The notes: generated from the sequence alone by a model not told the origin. A stretch of DNA of 64,000 nt from JAAYEL01 sp964345835 (GCA_964345835.1 CAYFSL010000002.1:1-64000), one strand, 5' to 3'; positions 15,445-25,502 are shown, numbered from the stretch's first letter. A program made the numbers and translations.

Positions 15445-18264
15445 TTACAAATATTTTTTCAAGAATTTTCCAGTATAAGATTCCTTTACCTTAACTATTT
15501 CTTCTGGGCTTCCTGTGGCAACTAGGCTGCCACCACCGTCTCCCCCTTCTGGTCCAAGGTCTATAATATAGTCTGCCATCTTTATGACATCCAAGTTATG
15601 CTCAATGACAACCACAGTATTGCCCGCCTCTACTAATTCATCAAGAACCTTGACCAATTTGTGGATATCGGCTGCATGAAGGCCTGTTGTAGGCTCATCA
15701 AGGACATAAAGGGTCCTACCTGTCGACCTCTTTCCTAACTCTGATGCAAGCTTTACCCTCTGAGCTTCGCCACCTGAAAGTTCAGTAGATGACTGACCAA
15801 TCTTTATATATCCAAGGCCGACATCTTTAAGGGTCTGAAGCTTATTTCTGATATTGTCATGGGCTGAGAAAAAGTCTACCCCCTCATCTACAGTCATTTC
15901 CAAGATATCTGCAATGGTCTTACCCTTGTACTTTACTTCTAGGGTCTCCCTATTATATCTCTTACCACCACAGACATCGCAAGGGACATAGACATCTGGC
16001 AAGAAATGCATCTCAACCTTGATTACCCCGTCTCCCTTACAATGTTCACACCTTCCCCCGGAAACGTTAAAAGAGAACCTCCCCTTGTTATAGCCCCTGA
16101 TTTTAGCTTCATTGGTCATGGCATAAACATCCCTAATCAGGTCAAAGACCTTGGTGTAGGTAGCTGGGTTAGACCTAGGAGTCCTCCCAATTGGGGACTG
16201 GTCTATTTCTATGACCTTGTCAATCTGGTCTAGCCCTTCAATGGAGTCGTGAAGGCCTGGCTTAGGCCTAGACTTATGGAGAGTCTTCATGGCCCCTTTA
16301 TAGAGGATCTGATTAATTAAGGATGACTTTCCAGAACCAGAAACCCCTGTAACTAAAGTCAAGGTGCCTAGGGGAATATCTACATCTATATTTTTAAGGT
16401 TGTTCTCCCTGGCCCCCTTTATCCTAATAAATCTATCGGACTTCCTCCTGGTTTCGGGCAGGGCTATTTTTTTCTTACCTGATAAGTATTGTCCTGTAAT
16501 AGACTCACTTGCGTTAATTATATCTTCATAGGTACCCTGGGCGACAACCTCTCCGCCATTTACTCCTGCCCCTGGACCTATATCAACAATATAGTCAGCC
16601 ATCCTCATGGTGTCCTCATCGTGTTCGACAACGATTAAGGTATTTCCAAGGTCAGTTAGGTTTCTCAGGGAATGAAGCAACTTCTCATTATCCCTCTGGT
16701 GAAGGCCGATACTTGGCTCATCTAGGACATAGACAACACCAACAAGGCCTGCACCTATCTGGGTTGCCAACCTAATTCTCTGGGATTCTCCACCTGACAA
16801 GGTCCCCGCTGACCTTGACATGGTCAGATAATCTAAGCCTACTTCTATCAAAAAGTCCAGCCTTTGCTTAATTTCTTTAATAATGGGTTCGGAAATCTTC
16901 TTTCTCCCATCGTCAAATCTAACCTGATCAATCCACTTTTTCGAATCACTTATGGATAAATCGGTAACATCTATTATAGACTTACCATCTATAGTAATCG
17001 CTAAAACCTCGTCCTTTAGCCTCTTTCCATGGCACTTGTCACACTCAATTTCTGACATGAACTCGTCAAGTTTAGCCTTGGCAGCATCAGACATGGCGGT
17101 CTTTCTTCTCCTATGAAGGTTATTAACAACCCCCTCCCAAAGGATGCTAGTGGTCTTCTCCCTATTTTGAAAATGGGAGCCAAACCTGATGGTAATCTCC
17201 TGGTCAGACCCGTACAATATCTCGTCAACCATGGCCTTTGGGGCTTCTGAAATAGGTTTCTTATCAGAAAATCCATACCTCTTTGCAATAGTTGAAAGGA
17301 TTTGATAATAGTAGGTCCCCGGCTTTGCGGATGCAAAGGGTGCAATTGCTCCCTGGGAAATGGATAGGTTCTTATCGGGAATTACCAGGTCTATATCAAC
17401 CGAATTGTGAAAGCCCAAACCATTACAGGCATCACAGGCTCCGAAGGGGGCATTAAAAGAAAACATCCTGGGAGATATTTCCCCAAGGGACATATGACCA
17501 TTAGGGCAGGAAAGGTTTGATGACATTGTAAAGCCCTCTTTATCAATAACATCTATATAGACTACCCCGTCCGATGCTTCTAGAGCATTTTCAAGGGAGT
17601 CAGAAAGCCTTGATTCTATTCCCTCTTTTACTATAAGCCTATCCACTACAAGACTGATATCATGCTTGTAATTTTTATCAAGGTCAACCTGGTCAAGTGT
17701 TAGGTCATAGCTTTCTCCATCGATTACAACCCTTGAGTAGCCCTGCTTTCTAATATTTTCTAATAATTTTTTATGCTGGCCCTTTTTAGCCTTGACTACT
17801 GGAGCAAGAACTAATATTTTGCTTCTTTCCTCCAACTTCATAACCCTATCAACCATCTGGTCTATTGACATGGCTTCAATATGAGAACCACATACAGGAC
17901 AATGGGGAGTTCCCGTCTTTGAAAATAGGAGCCTTAGGTAGTCATAAATCTCTGTAACTGTCCCAACCGTTGACCTGGGATTCCTATTTGTTGTTTTTTG
18001 GTCTATTGAAATTGAGGGAGAAAGCCCTTCTATATACTCGACATCAGGTTTATCCATCTGCCCTAAAAATTGCCTAGCATAGGAAGAAAGGGATTCAACA
18101 TACCTTCTTTGTCCTTCTGCATAAATTGTATCGAAGGCTAGGGATGACTTACCGGACCCACTAAGCCCAGTAACTACAATCATCTTGTCCCTAGGTAGGG
18201 TCAGGCTAACATTTTTAAGATTGTTAACCTTGGCGTTCTTAATTACTATCTTATCTAAACTCAT
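15445..18264 (-). CDS. uvrA: Excinuclease ABC subunit A
   Basis: Damage-recognition ATPase of nucleotide excision repair; a dimer loads UvrB on lesions. The 939-residue length is standard. Two ABC ATPase halves are visible, each with Walker A (GLSGSGKSS near residues 33-41; GVSGSGKSS in the second half), ABC signature (LSGGESQRIRLA and LSGGEAQRVKLA) and zinc-binding CxxC pairs (CPVC, CDKC, CEHC, CDVC). Its ATG overlaps the uvrB stop (TAATG), so uvrB-uvrA form a coupled pair. A terminator follows at 15393-15421. Confidence 0.98.
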   Translation of the reverse strand: MSLDKIVIKNAKVNNLKNVSLTLPRDKMIVVTGLSGSGKSSLAFDTIYAEGQRRYVESLSSYARQFLGQMDKPDVEYIEGLSPSISIDQKTTNRNPRSTVGTVTEIYDYLRLLFSKTGTPHCPVCGSHIEAMSIDQMVDRVMKLEERSKILVLAPVVKAKKGQHKKLLENIRKQGYSRVVIDGESYDLTLDQVDLDKNYKHDISLVVDRLIVKEGIESRLSDSLENALEASDGVVYIDVIDKEGFTMSSNLSCPNGHMSLGEISPRMFSFNAPFGACDACNGLGFHNSVDIDLVIPDKNLSISQGAIAPFASAKPGTYYYQILSTIAKRYGFSDKKPISEAPKAMVDEILYGSDQEITIRFGSHFQNREKTTSILWEGVVNNLHRRRKTAMSDAAKAKLDEFMSEIECDKCHGKRLKDEVLAITIDGKSIIDVTDLSISDSKKWIDQVRFDDGRKKISEPIIKEIKQRLDFLIEVGLDYLTMSRSAGTLSGGESQRIRLATQIGAGLVGVVYVLDEPSIGLHQRDNEKLLHSLRNLTDLGNTLIVVEHDEDTMRMADYIVDIGPGAGVNGGEVVAQGTYEDIINASESITGQYLSGKKKIALPETRRKSDRFIRIKGARENNLKNIDVDIPLGTLTLVTGVSGSGKSSLINQILYKGAMKTLHKSRPKPGLHDSIEGLDQIDKVIEIDQSPIGRTPRSNPATYTKVFDLIRDVYAMTNEAKIRGYNKGRFSFNVSGGRCEHCKGDGVIKVEMHFLPDVYVPCDVCGGKRYNRETLEVKYKGKTIADILEMTVDEGVDFFSAHDNIRNKLQTLKDVGLGYIKIGQSSTELSGGEAQRVKLASELGKRSTGRTLYVLDEPTTGLHAADIHKLVKVLDELVEAGNTVVVIEHNLDVIKMADYIIDLGPEGGDGGGSLVATGSPEEIVKVKESYTGKFLKKYL

Positions 18265-20243
18265 TACTTATCACTCATTCCATAATCTTCTTTTATCTTC
18301 TTTATCTCATCTCTAAGACTTGCCGCCTTCTCAAAGTCAAGGTCGTCAGCAGCCTTATACATCTCTATCTCAAGGGTGATTAAGATTTCTTTTACCTGTT
18401 TAATAGAGATGGCATCTTTTTTATTGTATTTTTCTTCGGTTTCTGCAGCCATAGATACGGTAACTATATCGGATATGTCCTTGATGATGGACCTTGGAAC
18501 TATTCCATGGTCTTCATTATAGGCCATCTGGATTTTCCTTCTCCTGTCAGTTTCTTTTATAGCCCTATCCATGGACCCTGTTATTTCATCTGCATACATA
18601 AGGACCCTTCCGTTTGCATTTCTTGCAGCCCTTCCTATGGTTTGTACTAAAGAGGTTTCTGAACGGAGGAAGCCTTCCTTATCTGCATCAAGAATAGCTA
18701 TTAGGGAAACTTCAGGAATGTCTAGCCCCTCTCTTAAAAGGTTGATTCCGACAACGACATCAATTTTTCCAATCCTTAAATCCCTTATTATCTCTACCCT
18801 ATCAATGGTTTGGATGTCCGAATGGAGGTAGGTAACCTTAATTCCCAACCCCTTCATAAAGGTGGTCAGGTCTTCCGCCATTTTCTTAGTTAAAGTGGTA
18901 ACCAGGACCCTATCTCCCTTGTCTATAGTCGCATTCACCTCGGAAACTAGGTCGTCTATCTGGTTCTTAGTCGGTCTTACTTCAACCAAAGGATCTAAGA
19001 GACCTGTCGGCCTTATGACCTGTTCAACCTCAAAGGCCTGGTGGTCCTTCTCATATGGCCCTGGGGTCGCAGATACAAATAGGACCTGGTTTAACAAGGA
19101 CTCAAATTCATTGAATTTAAGCGGCCTATTATCAAGGGCAGATGGTAGCCTAAATCCGTAGTCTACTAGGTTCTGCTTCCTAGACCTATCCCCCTCATAC
19201 ATCCCCCTAACTTGGGGAATGGTTACATGGGATTCGTCCACCATCAAGACGAAGTCGTCTGGAAAATAGTCAAGTAAAGTGTAGGGCCTACTCCCAGCTG
19301 GTCTCTGGCTAAGGTGCCTAGAATAGTTTTCTATCCCAGAGCAAAAGCCTATTTCAGTAAGCATTTCAATATCGTAAAGGGTTCTTTGCTCAAGTCTTTG
19401 AGCTTCAACTAGCTTATTCTGTCCATTCAGCTCATTTAACCTTTCTGAAAGCTCTTCCTCAATCGATTTAACTGCCAGGCTTATCTTTTCCCTAGAAGTA
19501 GCATAGTGGGAGGCTGGAAATATTAAAATGTGGTTAAGCTGGCTTATAACCTCTCCAGTCAGGTAGTTTATCTCAGAGATCCTGTCTATTTCGTCTCCAA
19601 AAAACTCCACCCTATAAACGTTTTCAGTAGCATTAGCAGGAAATATATCTACCACATCCCCCCTTACCCTAAAGGTTGACCTTTGAAAATCAATATCATT
19701 CCTAGCAAATTGGATATTGACCAGTTTTTTTAAGACCTCATCCCTGTCTATTTCCATGCCAGGTCTTAGGGAAACAGTCATATGCTCGTAGTCTATCGGG
19801 TCTCCCAGCCCGTAGATACATGATACAGAGGCCACTATAATTACATCCCTTCTCTCAAAAAGAGCCGCCGTAGCGGAGTGCCTCATCTTGTCTATCTCAT
19901 CATTTATAGAAGAGTCTTTAGCTATGTAGGTATCAGTAGCTGCCACATAGGCTTCCGGCTGGTAGTAGTTGTAGTAGGAAACAAAGTACTCAACAGCATT
20001 GTCTGGAAAAAACTCCTTAAACTCTGTAAAAAGTTGGTAGGCAAGGGTCTTATTATGGGCCAAGACCAAAGTCGGTCTATTAACTTCTTGTATGACATTG
20101 GCCATGGTAAAGGTCTTTCCAGAACCAGTAACCCCTTTTAGAGTCTGATATCTCTCCCCTCCCTTAATCCCGTCAACAATCTTTTTTATAGCCTGGGGTT
20201 GGTCCCCCATAGGCTGGTAATTAGAAACTAATTTGAAATCCAA
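18264..20243 (-). CDS. uvrB: Excinuclease ABC subunit B
   Basis: Helicase-like subunit that verifies damage and recruits UvrC for incision. The 659-residue protein carries Walker A GVTGSGKT (about 39-46), the beta-hairpin region rich in tyrosine (YYNYYQPEAYV), helicase motif VI (QTIGRAARN) and a C-terminal UVR domain (DLDFEKAASLRDEIKKIK) that binds UvrC. The start is a TTG giving MDFKLVSNY, preceded by AAGGAG. It is coupled to uvrA downstream by a one-base overlap. Confidence 0.98.
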   Translation of the reverse strand: MDFKLVSNYQPMGDQPQAIKKIVDGIKGGERYQTLKGVTGSGKTFTMANVIQEVNRPTLVLAHNKTLAYQLFTEFKEFFPDNAVEYFVSYYNYYQPEAYVAATDTYIAKDSSINDEIDKMRHSATAALFERRDVIIVASVSCIYGLGDPIDYEHMTVSLRPGMEIDRDEVLKKLVNIQFARNDIDFQRSTFRVRGDVVDIFPANATENVYRVEFFGDEIDRISEINYLTGEVISQLNHILIFPASHYATSREKISLAVKSIEEELSERLNELNGQNKLVEAQRLEQRTLYDIEMLTEIGFCSGIENYSRHLSQRPAGSRPYTLLDYFPDDFVLMVDESHVTIPQVRGMYEGDRSRKQNLVDYGFRLPSALDNRPLKFNEFESLLNQVLFVSATPGPYEKDHQAFEVEQVIRPTGLLDPLVEVRPTKNQIDDLVSEVNATIDKGDRVLVTTLTKKMAEDLTTFMKGLGIKVTYLHSDIQTIDRVEIIRDLRIGKIDVVVGINLLREGLDIPEVSLIAILDADKEGFLRSETSLVQTIGRAARNANGRVLMYADEITGSMDRAIKETDRRRKIQMAYNEDHGIVPRSIIKDISDIVTVSMAAETEEKYNKKDAISIKQVKEILITLEIEMYKAADDLDFEKAASLRDEIKKIKEDYGMSDK

Positions 20244-20321
20244 TATCTCTCGCTCCTTATCTAGAACATTCGTTCGTCAATATATTATATAGCAAAATCA
20301 AATTCTTGTATATCCCATTAG

Positions 20322-20810
20322 TTAGTCTCTTCTTTTTGCCATATCTATAATCTCATCAACAGCGATAAATATTGCTAAAATTTCTTCTTCATAGCTATCG
20401 TCATGGACTGTAAGTACGAAGGTGTCGCCCCAAGCCAACCATTTCCTATATATTTCACCTACTAGCCTTCCAGCATTATAGACTTTGAAGTTCAAGGAAA
20501 ATATATCTCCCCTTATATCTAGGTCATAATCCCTAGAATATAAGCTCAACTTCCTCCTAAATATTGATAGGTTCTGCCTTATTCTTATGGACTTACCGTC
20601 AGCAAAATTTACTCGGTACTTTGGCAAAAAGAGCTTTATCCCTCTTTTTATGGTAAAATTTGTCCTCCCTGTAAGGCTGGTCACCTTTACCCTATTTCCT
20701 ATTAGCTTAAAGTCCTGGTCCACCCTATATAATTGGTCTCCATGCTCATTCAAAACAGGATAGCGGTCTGTAATTTTAATAACCTTTTGCTTTATATATA
20801 GTTTTTTCAT
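20322..20810 (-). CDS. LURP-one-related (YxjI-type) protein
   Basis: A 162-residue protein with no signal peptide or membrane segment. The pattern of beta-strands (LYIKQKV, VNEHG-like turn, FTIKRG, LFLPKYRV, YDLDIRGD) resembles the LURP-one-related/tubby-C2 fold typified by B. subtilis YxjI, whose molecular role is not established. It has a good AAAGGAGG site and appears to be monocistronic, lying between uvrB (78-base gap) and a ctpA terminator. Family assignment is by pattern recognition. Confidence 0.7.
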   Translation of the reverse strand: MKKLYIKQKVIKITDRYPVLNEHGDQLYRVDQDFKLIGNRVKVTSLTGRTNFTIKRGIKLFLPKYRVNFADGKSIRIRQNLSIFRRKLSLYSRDYDLDIRGDIFSLNFKVYNAGRLVGEIYRKWLAWGDTFVLTVHDDSYEEEILAIFIAVDEIIDMAKRRD

Positions 20811-20920
20811 CTTGACCTCCTTTTAAAAAATACAAATTTACACTTACCCTGTCTATACCCAGTATCTCCTCCTAAAATGCAAGGTGTATACACAATATCA
20901 GTTCATAAGTCAATCAAAAA

Positions 20921-20959
20921 AACTGGCAGGAAAATGACCAAGTCATCCTTCTGCCAGTT
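20921..20959 (-). terminator. Terminator of degV-ctpA
   Basis: Nine-base perfect outer stem AACTGGCAG/CTGCCAGTT plus an inner ATGAC/GTCAT pairing, followed by seven T residues on the minus strand. Confidence 0.9.
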
Positions 20960-21007
20960 GATAAGAGGCAATTATTCTCTTGCCCCAATCTGATTATTTA
21001 CTTCGAT

Positions 21008-22228
21008 TTACTTCAATATATCAATAGCTTCTCTCAGCTGGTTGTCATCATCAAGGTGCTTTGGTCCGATTGACTTAGCCTTTTCATTAAGCTTCACTTC
21101 TTTTGTTGGACTTATTCCAACTCCATGAATCTTATTACCCTTTGGGGTGAAAAACTCAGATATGGTTACTTTTACACCACTGCCATCTTTTAGCCCTACT
21201 ATCTGCTGAACTACCCCTTTACCAAAGGATTTTTCCCCTAGGATTTCCGACCTATTAAAGTCTTTTAAGGCTCCTGATAGGACTTCAGAGGCAGATGCTG
21301 ACCCAGCATTTATTAAGGTTACCATTGGCATTTTTTTATGGTCGGCGTCAGACTTGTAAGTCTCTCCACTTCCATCCTTATATTTGGTCTGCATAACTAC
21401 TCCTTCTCCTAGAAGGTAGTCGGCTATTTTGATGGTCACATCTAATAGTCCACCCGGATTATTTCTCAAATCTAGGACCAGACTTTTAGCCCCCTTCTTC
21501 TCTAACTCTTCAAAGGCCTTAACAAATTCATCATAGGTGTCAGCTTGGAAATTAGTTATCTGGATATATCCAATTTGGCCTTCAAGCATCTGTGAATGAA
21601 CAGATTCAACATGGATTATCTCCCTAACTAGGTCAAAATCCATCCTCTCGTCCTTTCCATTTACAGTCCTCATGACAGTTATCTTGACCTTTTCACCAGG
21701 ATTTCCCCTCATGTGCTTGACAGCCTCATTCATATCCTTGGCCATAAAAGTCTTTCCATCAATCTCAACTATCTTATCTCCAGCCTTGATTCCAGCCTTT
21801 TCAGCAGGGGTATCTTTTATAGGGGCAACCACCTCTATATATTCTCCACTAGCAGAGCTGACCTCTATACCTACTCCTCCAAATTCCCCCTGGCTTTGTT
21901 GCATTAGCTCCTTGTACTCATCCTTGTCATAGTAGACTGTATAGACATCTCCAAGGGATGAGACCAGTCCCTTATAAATACCTTCCTCCAATTTCTTTTG
22001 GTCAATATCTCTAAGGTACTTTTGGTCCAATATCTTAATAATATTTTTTATCTTACCATCAATTTCATTACTTGATAACTTTGAATTTATCTCTTCCTTG
22101 CTAGTTGGTCTAGTCACTCTAGATGGACTAATTATATCTCCCTGACTACTAGTTCCTAAAAGGTAGCCTGCCCAACCAACAACAAGCATAAGCAAAGCCA
22201 AGAGTAGGGCTTTAGCATATTTTCCCAT
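21008..22228 (-). CDS. ctpA: Carboxy-terminal processing protease (S41 family)
   Basis: Membrane-anchored serine protease that cuts proteins near their C-terminus outside the membrane. The 406-residue chain has an N-terminal membrane anchor (about residues 6-25), a PDZ domain (about 105-190, with GVGIEV and the GDKIVEIDG turn) and the S41 catalytic domain with Ser in GSASASEVL and Lys in GEKSFGKG. It is translated 24 bases after degV and shares its terminator. Its substrate is unknown; CtpB-type sporulation signalling is unlikely, since no sporulation genes are seen here. Confidence 0.93.
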   Translation of the reverse strand: MGKYAKALLLALLMLVVGWAGYLLGTSSQGDIISPSRVTRPTSKEEINSKLSSNEIDGKIKNIIKILDQKYLRDIDQKKLEEGIYKGLVSSLGDVYTVYYDKDEYKELMQQSQGEFGGVGIEVSSASGEYIEVVAPIKDTPAEKAGIKAGDKIVEIDGKTFMAKDMNEAVKHMRGNPGEKVKITVMRTVNGKDERMDFDLVREIIHVESVHSQMLEGQIGYIQITNFQADTYDEFVKAFEELEKKGAKSLVLDLRNNPGGLLDVTIKIADYLLGEGVVMQTKYKDGSGETYKSDADHKKMPMVTLINAGSASASEVLSGALKDFNRSEILGEKSFGKGVVQQIVGLKDGSGVKVTISEFFTPKGNKIHGVGISPTKEVKLNEKAKSIGPKHLDDDNQLREAIDILK

Positions 22229-22252
22229 ATCTTCCTCCCCGGTCTATATGGC

Positions 22253-23155
22253 CTATTTTTCAAACTTCTTTCTTTCTACGCCCTTAAAGAATAAGGAAAC
22301 CGTTCCTGGACCTGTATGGGATGCTATAACTGGACCAATATCACAAATCATGATCTTGCCCTCAAGTTTAGGGAATCTCTTCTCTAGCTCAGCCTCAAGT
22401 TCCTTGGCGTCATCAAGGCAGTTAGAATGGCAGATAAAGCATTTTCCATCATAGTCATTGCCATTATCCGCATAGTCTTCCATTTGCTTTACAGTAGCTA
22501 GCATGGCCTTTTTCTTACCTCTAACCTTATCATATGCAATGATCTTTCCTTCGTTATCAAACATTAGCATAGGGCATATTTTTAAGATACTACCAATTGT
22601 AGCTGCTGGTCCTGAAATCCTTCCCCCCCTCCTAAAATGGTCTAGGGTGCTGGTATATAACCTGTGGTGGATTGTTAGCCTATTGTCTTCAGCCCATTTT
22701 TTTGCCTCATCAAGGGTCTTTCCTTCATCCCTAAGGTCACAAACATAATCTAAAAGCATTCCAAAGCCTGTTGAAGCACAAAGGCTATCAACTAATTCTA
22801 TTCTACGACCAGGGTGATTCTCTAAAACCATATCCACAGCTAGTCTAGCATTATTAATAGATTGGGTCATCCCTGTCCCAAACACCAAGTGGAGGATATC
22901 CATCCCTTGAGCCTTCTCTAACTGGTCTTCAAAAAATTCCACATACCTTGCAACATTTAACTGGGAAGTCTTGGGAAGATTTTCTTCTATCTTTTCATAG
23001 AACTCCTCCATGCTTCCTTCTCTCTCCCACATATCATCGACAAACTCTTCTTCCTTTATCAGATAAGTGTAGGATATTACATCTACATCCCTTTCCTTAA
23101 GATATGATAAAGGAAGGTCTACTGTCGACTCACTTGTCAACCTAAATTTAGCCAT
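22253..23155 (-). CDS. DegV family fatty-acid-binding protein
   Basis: A 300-residue DegV-fold protein. Family members (FakB in Staphylococcus) hold a fatty acid for phosphorylation by the kinase FakA, feeding exogenous fatty acids into phospholipid. The N-terminal STVDLP motif and the RRGGRIS segment (about 168-174) are characteristic. It is the first gene of a two-gene unit with ctpA. No FakA homologue lies in this window, so which fatty acid it carries cannot be said. Confidence 0.9.
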   Translation of the reverse strand: MAKFRLTSESTVDLPLSYLKERDVDVISYTYLIKEEEFVDDMWEREGSMEEFYEKIEENLPKTSQLNVARYVEFFEDQLEKAQGMDILHLVFGTGMTQSINNARLAVDMVLENHPGRRIELVDSLCASTGFGMLLDYVCDLRDEGKTLDEAKKWAEDNRLTIHHRLYTSTLDHFRRGGRISGPAATIGSILKICPMLMFDNEGKIIAYDKVRGKKKAMLATVKQMEDYADNGNDYDGKCFICHSNCLDDAKELEAELEKRFPKLEGKIMICDIGPVIASHTGPGTVSLFFKGVERKKFEK

Positions 23156-23361
23156 AATTTCTCCTAAAAATAATTAAATATAATAACTGTATAAATAATA
23201 TAACACTGAAAATAAAAGCTTATATTCCTCTTTTACTATCTCATATAATTGTGTATACAATTTGTTGGAATAAAACTTCTTAAATATAACCAGGGTAAAA
23301 ATTCCCCTGGTTGTCACTAGGTCCCTCGTAAAAATCTATAACAAATAGAAAATAATATAAA

Positions 23362-23382
23362 AATCCGACTAAAAGCCGGATT
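23362..23382 (-). terminator. exoA terminator
   Basis: Stem AATCCG/CGGATT with a 9-base loop just past the exoA stop, followed on the minus strand by TTTATATTATT. It is modest in strength. Confidence 0.6.
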
Positions 23383-23398
23383 CCTAATATCCATTATA

Positions 23399-24229
23399 TT
23401 ACAGGTCAATCTCCAAGATAATCGGGGTGTGGTCCTGCCTATCTCCTGAATTTATCATTTCAGACCTAGTAACCTTGTCTTTAATCCTATCACTTACCAA
23501 GAAATAGTCAATTCTCCAGCCTGAATTGTTGATTTTACTAGTCTTTACCCTCTGAGCCCACCAGGTATAGACGCCTTCAACAGGACCATGCAGGTGCCTA
23601 AAAGTATCGGTAAATCCCTTTGATAATAGGTTGGTAAAGCCTGCCCTTTCTTCATCAGTAAAGCCTGCTGACCTCCTATTTGTATCAGGATTTTTAAGGT
23701 CTATCTCTTCATGGGCCACATTAAAATCCCCAGTTGCAATAACAGGTTTATCCCCATCAAGGTCTTCCAGGTAGTCTGCATAGAGCCTATCCCAGACCTG
23801 CCTAAACTCTAGCCTATCAAGGTTACTGCCCGCATTGGGTGTATATACATTTACAAAATAGAAGTCTCCAAAGTCCAGGGTCATAAGCCTTCCCTCATAG
23901 TCCATTGGCTCTGGGGCTCCCAGCTTGGGTAAGATAAGGTCTGCCTTCATCTCTTTCTTGTAAAGAACCATGGTCCCTGAATAGCCCTTTCTTGCAGGTT
24001 CTTTTGAGGTCACCCACTCATACTTGTAGCCTGGAAAGTAGGCTTCCAGCTCTTCCTTGTGCTTCTTAGAGGGCCCTGTCATAGGTAGCTTGGTCTCCTG
24101 AATAGCGATTATATCCGCCTTGTCTGCCGCAATTGACCTTAGAACCTCCCTGGACATTTCAGCCCTAGCAGACTGGCCTGTCAAAGCTGCATTTAGTGAA
24201 TCTATATTCCATGAAATTAATTTTAACAT
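23399..24229 (-). CDS. Exodeoxyribonuclease III / AP endonuclease
   Basis: Base-excision-repair endonuclease of the exoA/xth family that nicks DNA at abasic sites and trims 3' ends. The 276-residue protein shows the metal and catalytic motifs of the family: SWNIDSLNAA at residues 5-14, QETKLP (about 45), GDFNVAHEEIDL (about 167-178), and the C-terminal WRIDYFLVS and DHTPI. The start follows AAAGGAG. It is divergent from the chromate-transporter pair and appears to be monocistronic. Confidence 0.96.
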   Translation of the reverse strand: MLKLISWNIDSLNAALTGQSARAEMSREVLRSIAADKADIIAIQETKLPMTGPSKKHKEELEAYFPGYKYEWVTSKEPARKGYSGTMVLYKKEMKADLILPKLGAPEPMDYEGRLMTLDFGDFYFVNVYTPNAGSNLDRLEFRQVWDRLYADYLEDLDGDKPVIATGDFNVAHEEIDLKNPDTNRRSAGFTDEERAGFTNLLSKGFTDTFRHLHGPVEGVYTWWAQRVKTSKINNSGWRIDYFLVSDRIKDKVTRSEMINSGDRQDHTPIILEIDL

Positions 24230-24297
24230 CTAGTACTCCTTTAAAAATATTTACAACCTATTATAGCATAAATAAAATTTTGCTTCATTTTACTAAT

Positions 24298-24326
24298 TTG
24301 ACAAGGCCTTAACCTACTTGTACAAT
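24298..24326 (+). promoter_or_regulatory. Promoter of the chromate transporter pair
   Basis: Perfect TTGACA (24298-24303), a 17-base spacer and TACAAT (24321-24326), followed 16 bases later by the ATG with a GAGGTG site. The leader is very short, leaving little room for regulation after initiation. Confidence 0.8.
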
Positions 24327-24342
24327 TTCAATGAGGTGAATT

Positions 24343-24906
24343 ATGAAAAAAAATGATATTAGCATTTTAGAGATTTTTCTTAGTTTCTTAAAGATATCAT
24401 CCTTTACTTTCGGTGGTGGCTACACGATTATACCGGTAATAAGGGATGAATTTTCTACTAAGAGAAACTTAATAGATGAAGATGAAATGATGCAAATTAT
24501 AGCTATTGGTCAATCAGGTCCTGGTGCCATGGCCATAAACACATCTATCTTGACAGGGTATAGGTTGAAGGGAATCAAGGGAGCTATAGCTGCCACTCTG
24601 GGAGCAGTCCTTCCCTGCATAGTGATAATATCCCTTGTTTCAATCTTTTATAAGCAATTTAGCAGCAATAAATACATACAGTTTGCCCTTAAGGGGATGA
24701 GCGGGGCTATCTCTGCCATCTTACTATTAACGACCTATGACCTATTTAAGACAGCAATAAAAAAAGATAGGGTTTACGCTGTAATTTCTATGCTAGTAAC
24801 CTTTGGCCTAGCTATGTTTACCAGCCTTTCAACTTCGATAATAATCCTTATTTTAGCTCTTTCTGGTCTAATAATATTTAGCTTAAAAAAGGAGGATAGC
24901 AAATGA
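24343..24906 (+). CDS. Chromate transporter family protein, first half-size subunit
   Basis: A 187-residue membrane protein of the CHR family. It has the family signature FTFGGGYTIIP near residues 21-31 and the QIIAIGQSGPGAMAINTS segment (about 50-67), plus about five hydrophobic segments. Half-size (short-chain) CHR proteins occur as pairs and work together as an ion transporter; chromate or sulfate are the usual assigned substrates but cannot be verified here. The stop overlaps the next start (ATGA), indicating coupled expression. Confidence 0.88.
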   Translation: MKKNDISILEIFLSFLKISSFTFGGGYTIIPVIRDEFSTKRNLIDEDEMMQIIAIGQSGPGAMAINTSILTGYRLKGIKGAIAATLGAVLPCIVIISLVSIFYKQFSSNKYIQFALKGMSGAISAILLLTTYDLFKTAIKKDRVYAVISMLVTFGLAMFTSLSTSIIILILALSGLIIFSLKKEDSK

Positions 24907-25502
24907 TTTTACTAAACCTATTCCTGTCCTTTTTCCATATTGGGGCTATAGCCTTTGGGGGTGGTTATGCAGTGCTTCCAGTCTTGGAAGAGGTTATTGT
25001 CACTAATCATGGCTGGCTTACTAGCAAGGAAATAATTGATATAATCACCATTTCCCAGATGACTCCAGGACCTATAGCTATAAATGCTGCAACCTTTGTT
25101 GGAACCAAGGTAGCAGGCCTTGCTGGGTCTATCGTTGCAACTCTTGGAAATGTCCTTCCCCAATTTATCCTTATGCTACTTTTAGCAAGGCTGGTATTTA
25201 GCGATAAAAAAATAACTTTTATGGACAATATTATTAGGGGCTTAAAGCCTGGTATGGTAGCTCTGATATTTATAGCCAGCTTGAGTATGGTCAATAACTC
25301 CATCTTTAACTCTGCCGATATCATGGCAGGACTTAAGCCCTATCTTTCTAAAGTTAGCCTGGTAGCCCTTATGACCTTCATCCTAGCCTTTATCCTTCGC
25401 AGGAAAAAGGTGGGCATAATCAAAATTATTGCCATTTCGGCAGGCCTAGGGATTATTCTTTCCCTTTTAGCTGAAAATATCGGCCTATCCGCCTTTTTGT
25501 AA
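24903..25502 (+). CDS. Chromate transporter family protein, second half-size subunit
   Basis: Partner of the preceding gene: 199 residues with the matching signature IAFGGGYAVLPVLEE (about 16-30) and the SQMTPGPIAINAATFVG segment (about 51-67). It has several membrane spans and begins within the last codons of its partner after AAAGGAGG. The two subunits probably assemble in opposite membrane orientation, as proposed for paired short-chain CHR proteins. A strong terminator follows. These are the only clearly co-directional plus-strand genes in the first half of the window. Confidence 0.88.
   Translation: MILLNLFLSFFHIGAIAFGGGYAVLPVLEEVIVTNHGWLTSKEIIDIITISQMTPGPIAINAATFVGTKVAGLAGSIVATLGNVLPQFILMLLLARLVFSDKKITFMDNIIRGLKPGMVALIFIASLSMVNNSIFNSADIMAGLKPYLSKVSLVALMTFILAFILRRKKVGIIKIIAISAGLGIILSLLAENIGLSAFL

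Noticed and set aside
16006..17345. Frames overlapping uvrA on either strand
   Set aside because: They are shadows of the uvrA sequence; uvrA is full length and conserved.
23288..23312. Hairpin AACCAGGG/CCCTGGTT between exoA and degV as a terminator
   Set aside because: No T-run follows it on either strand; it is too weak to call.
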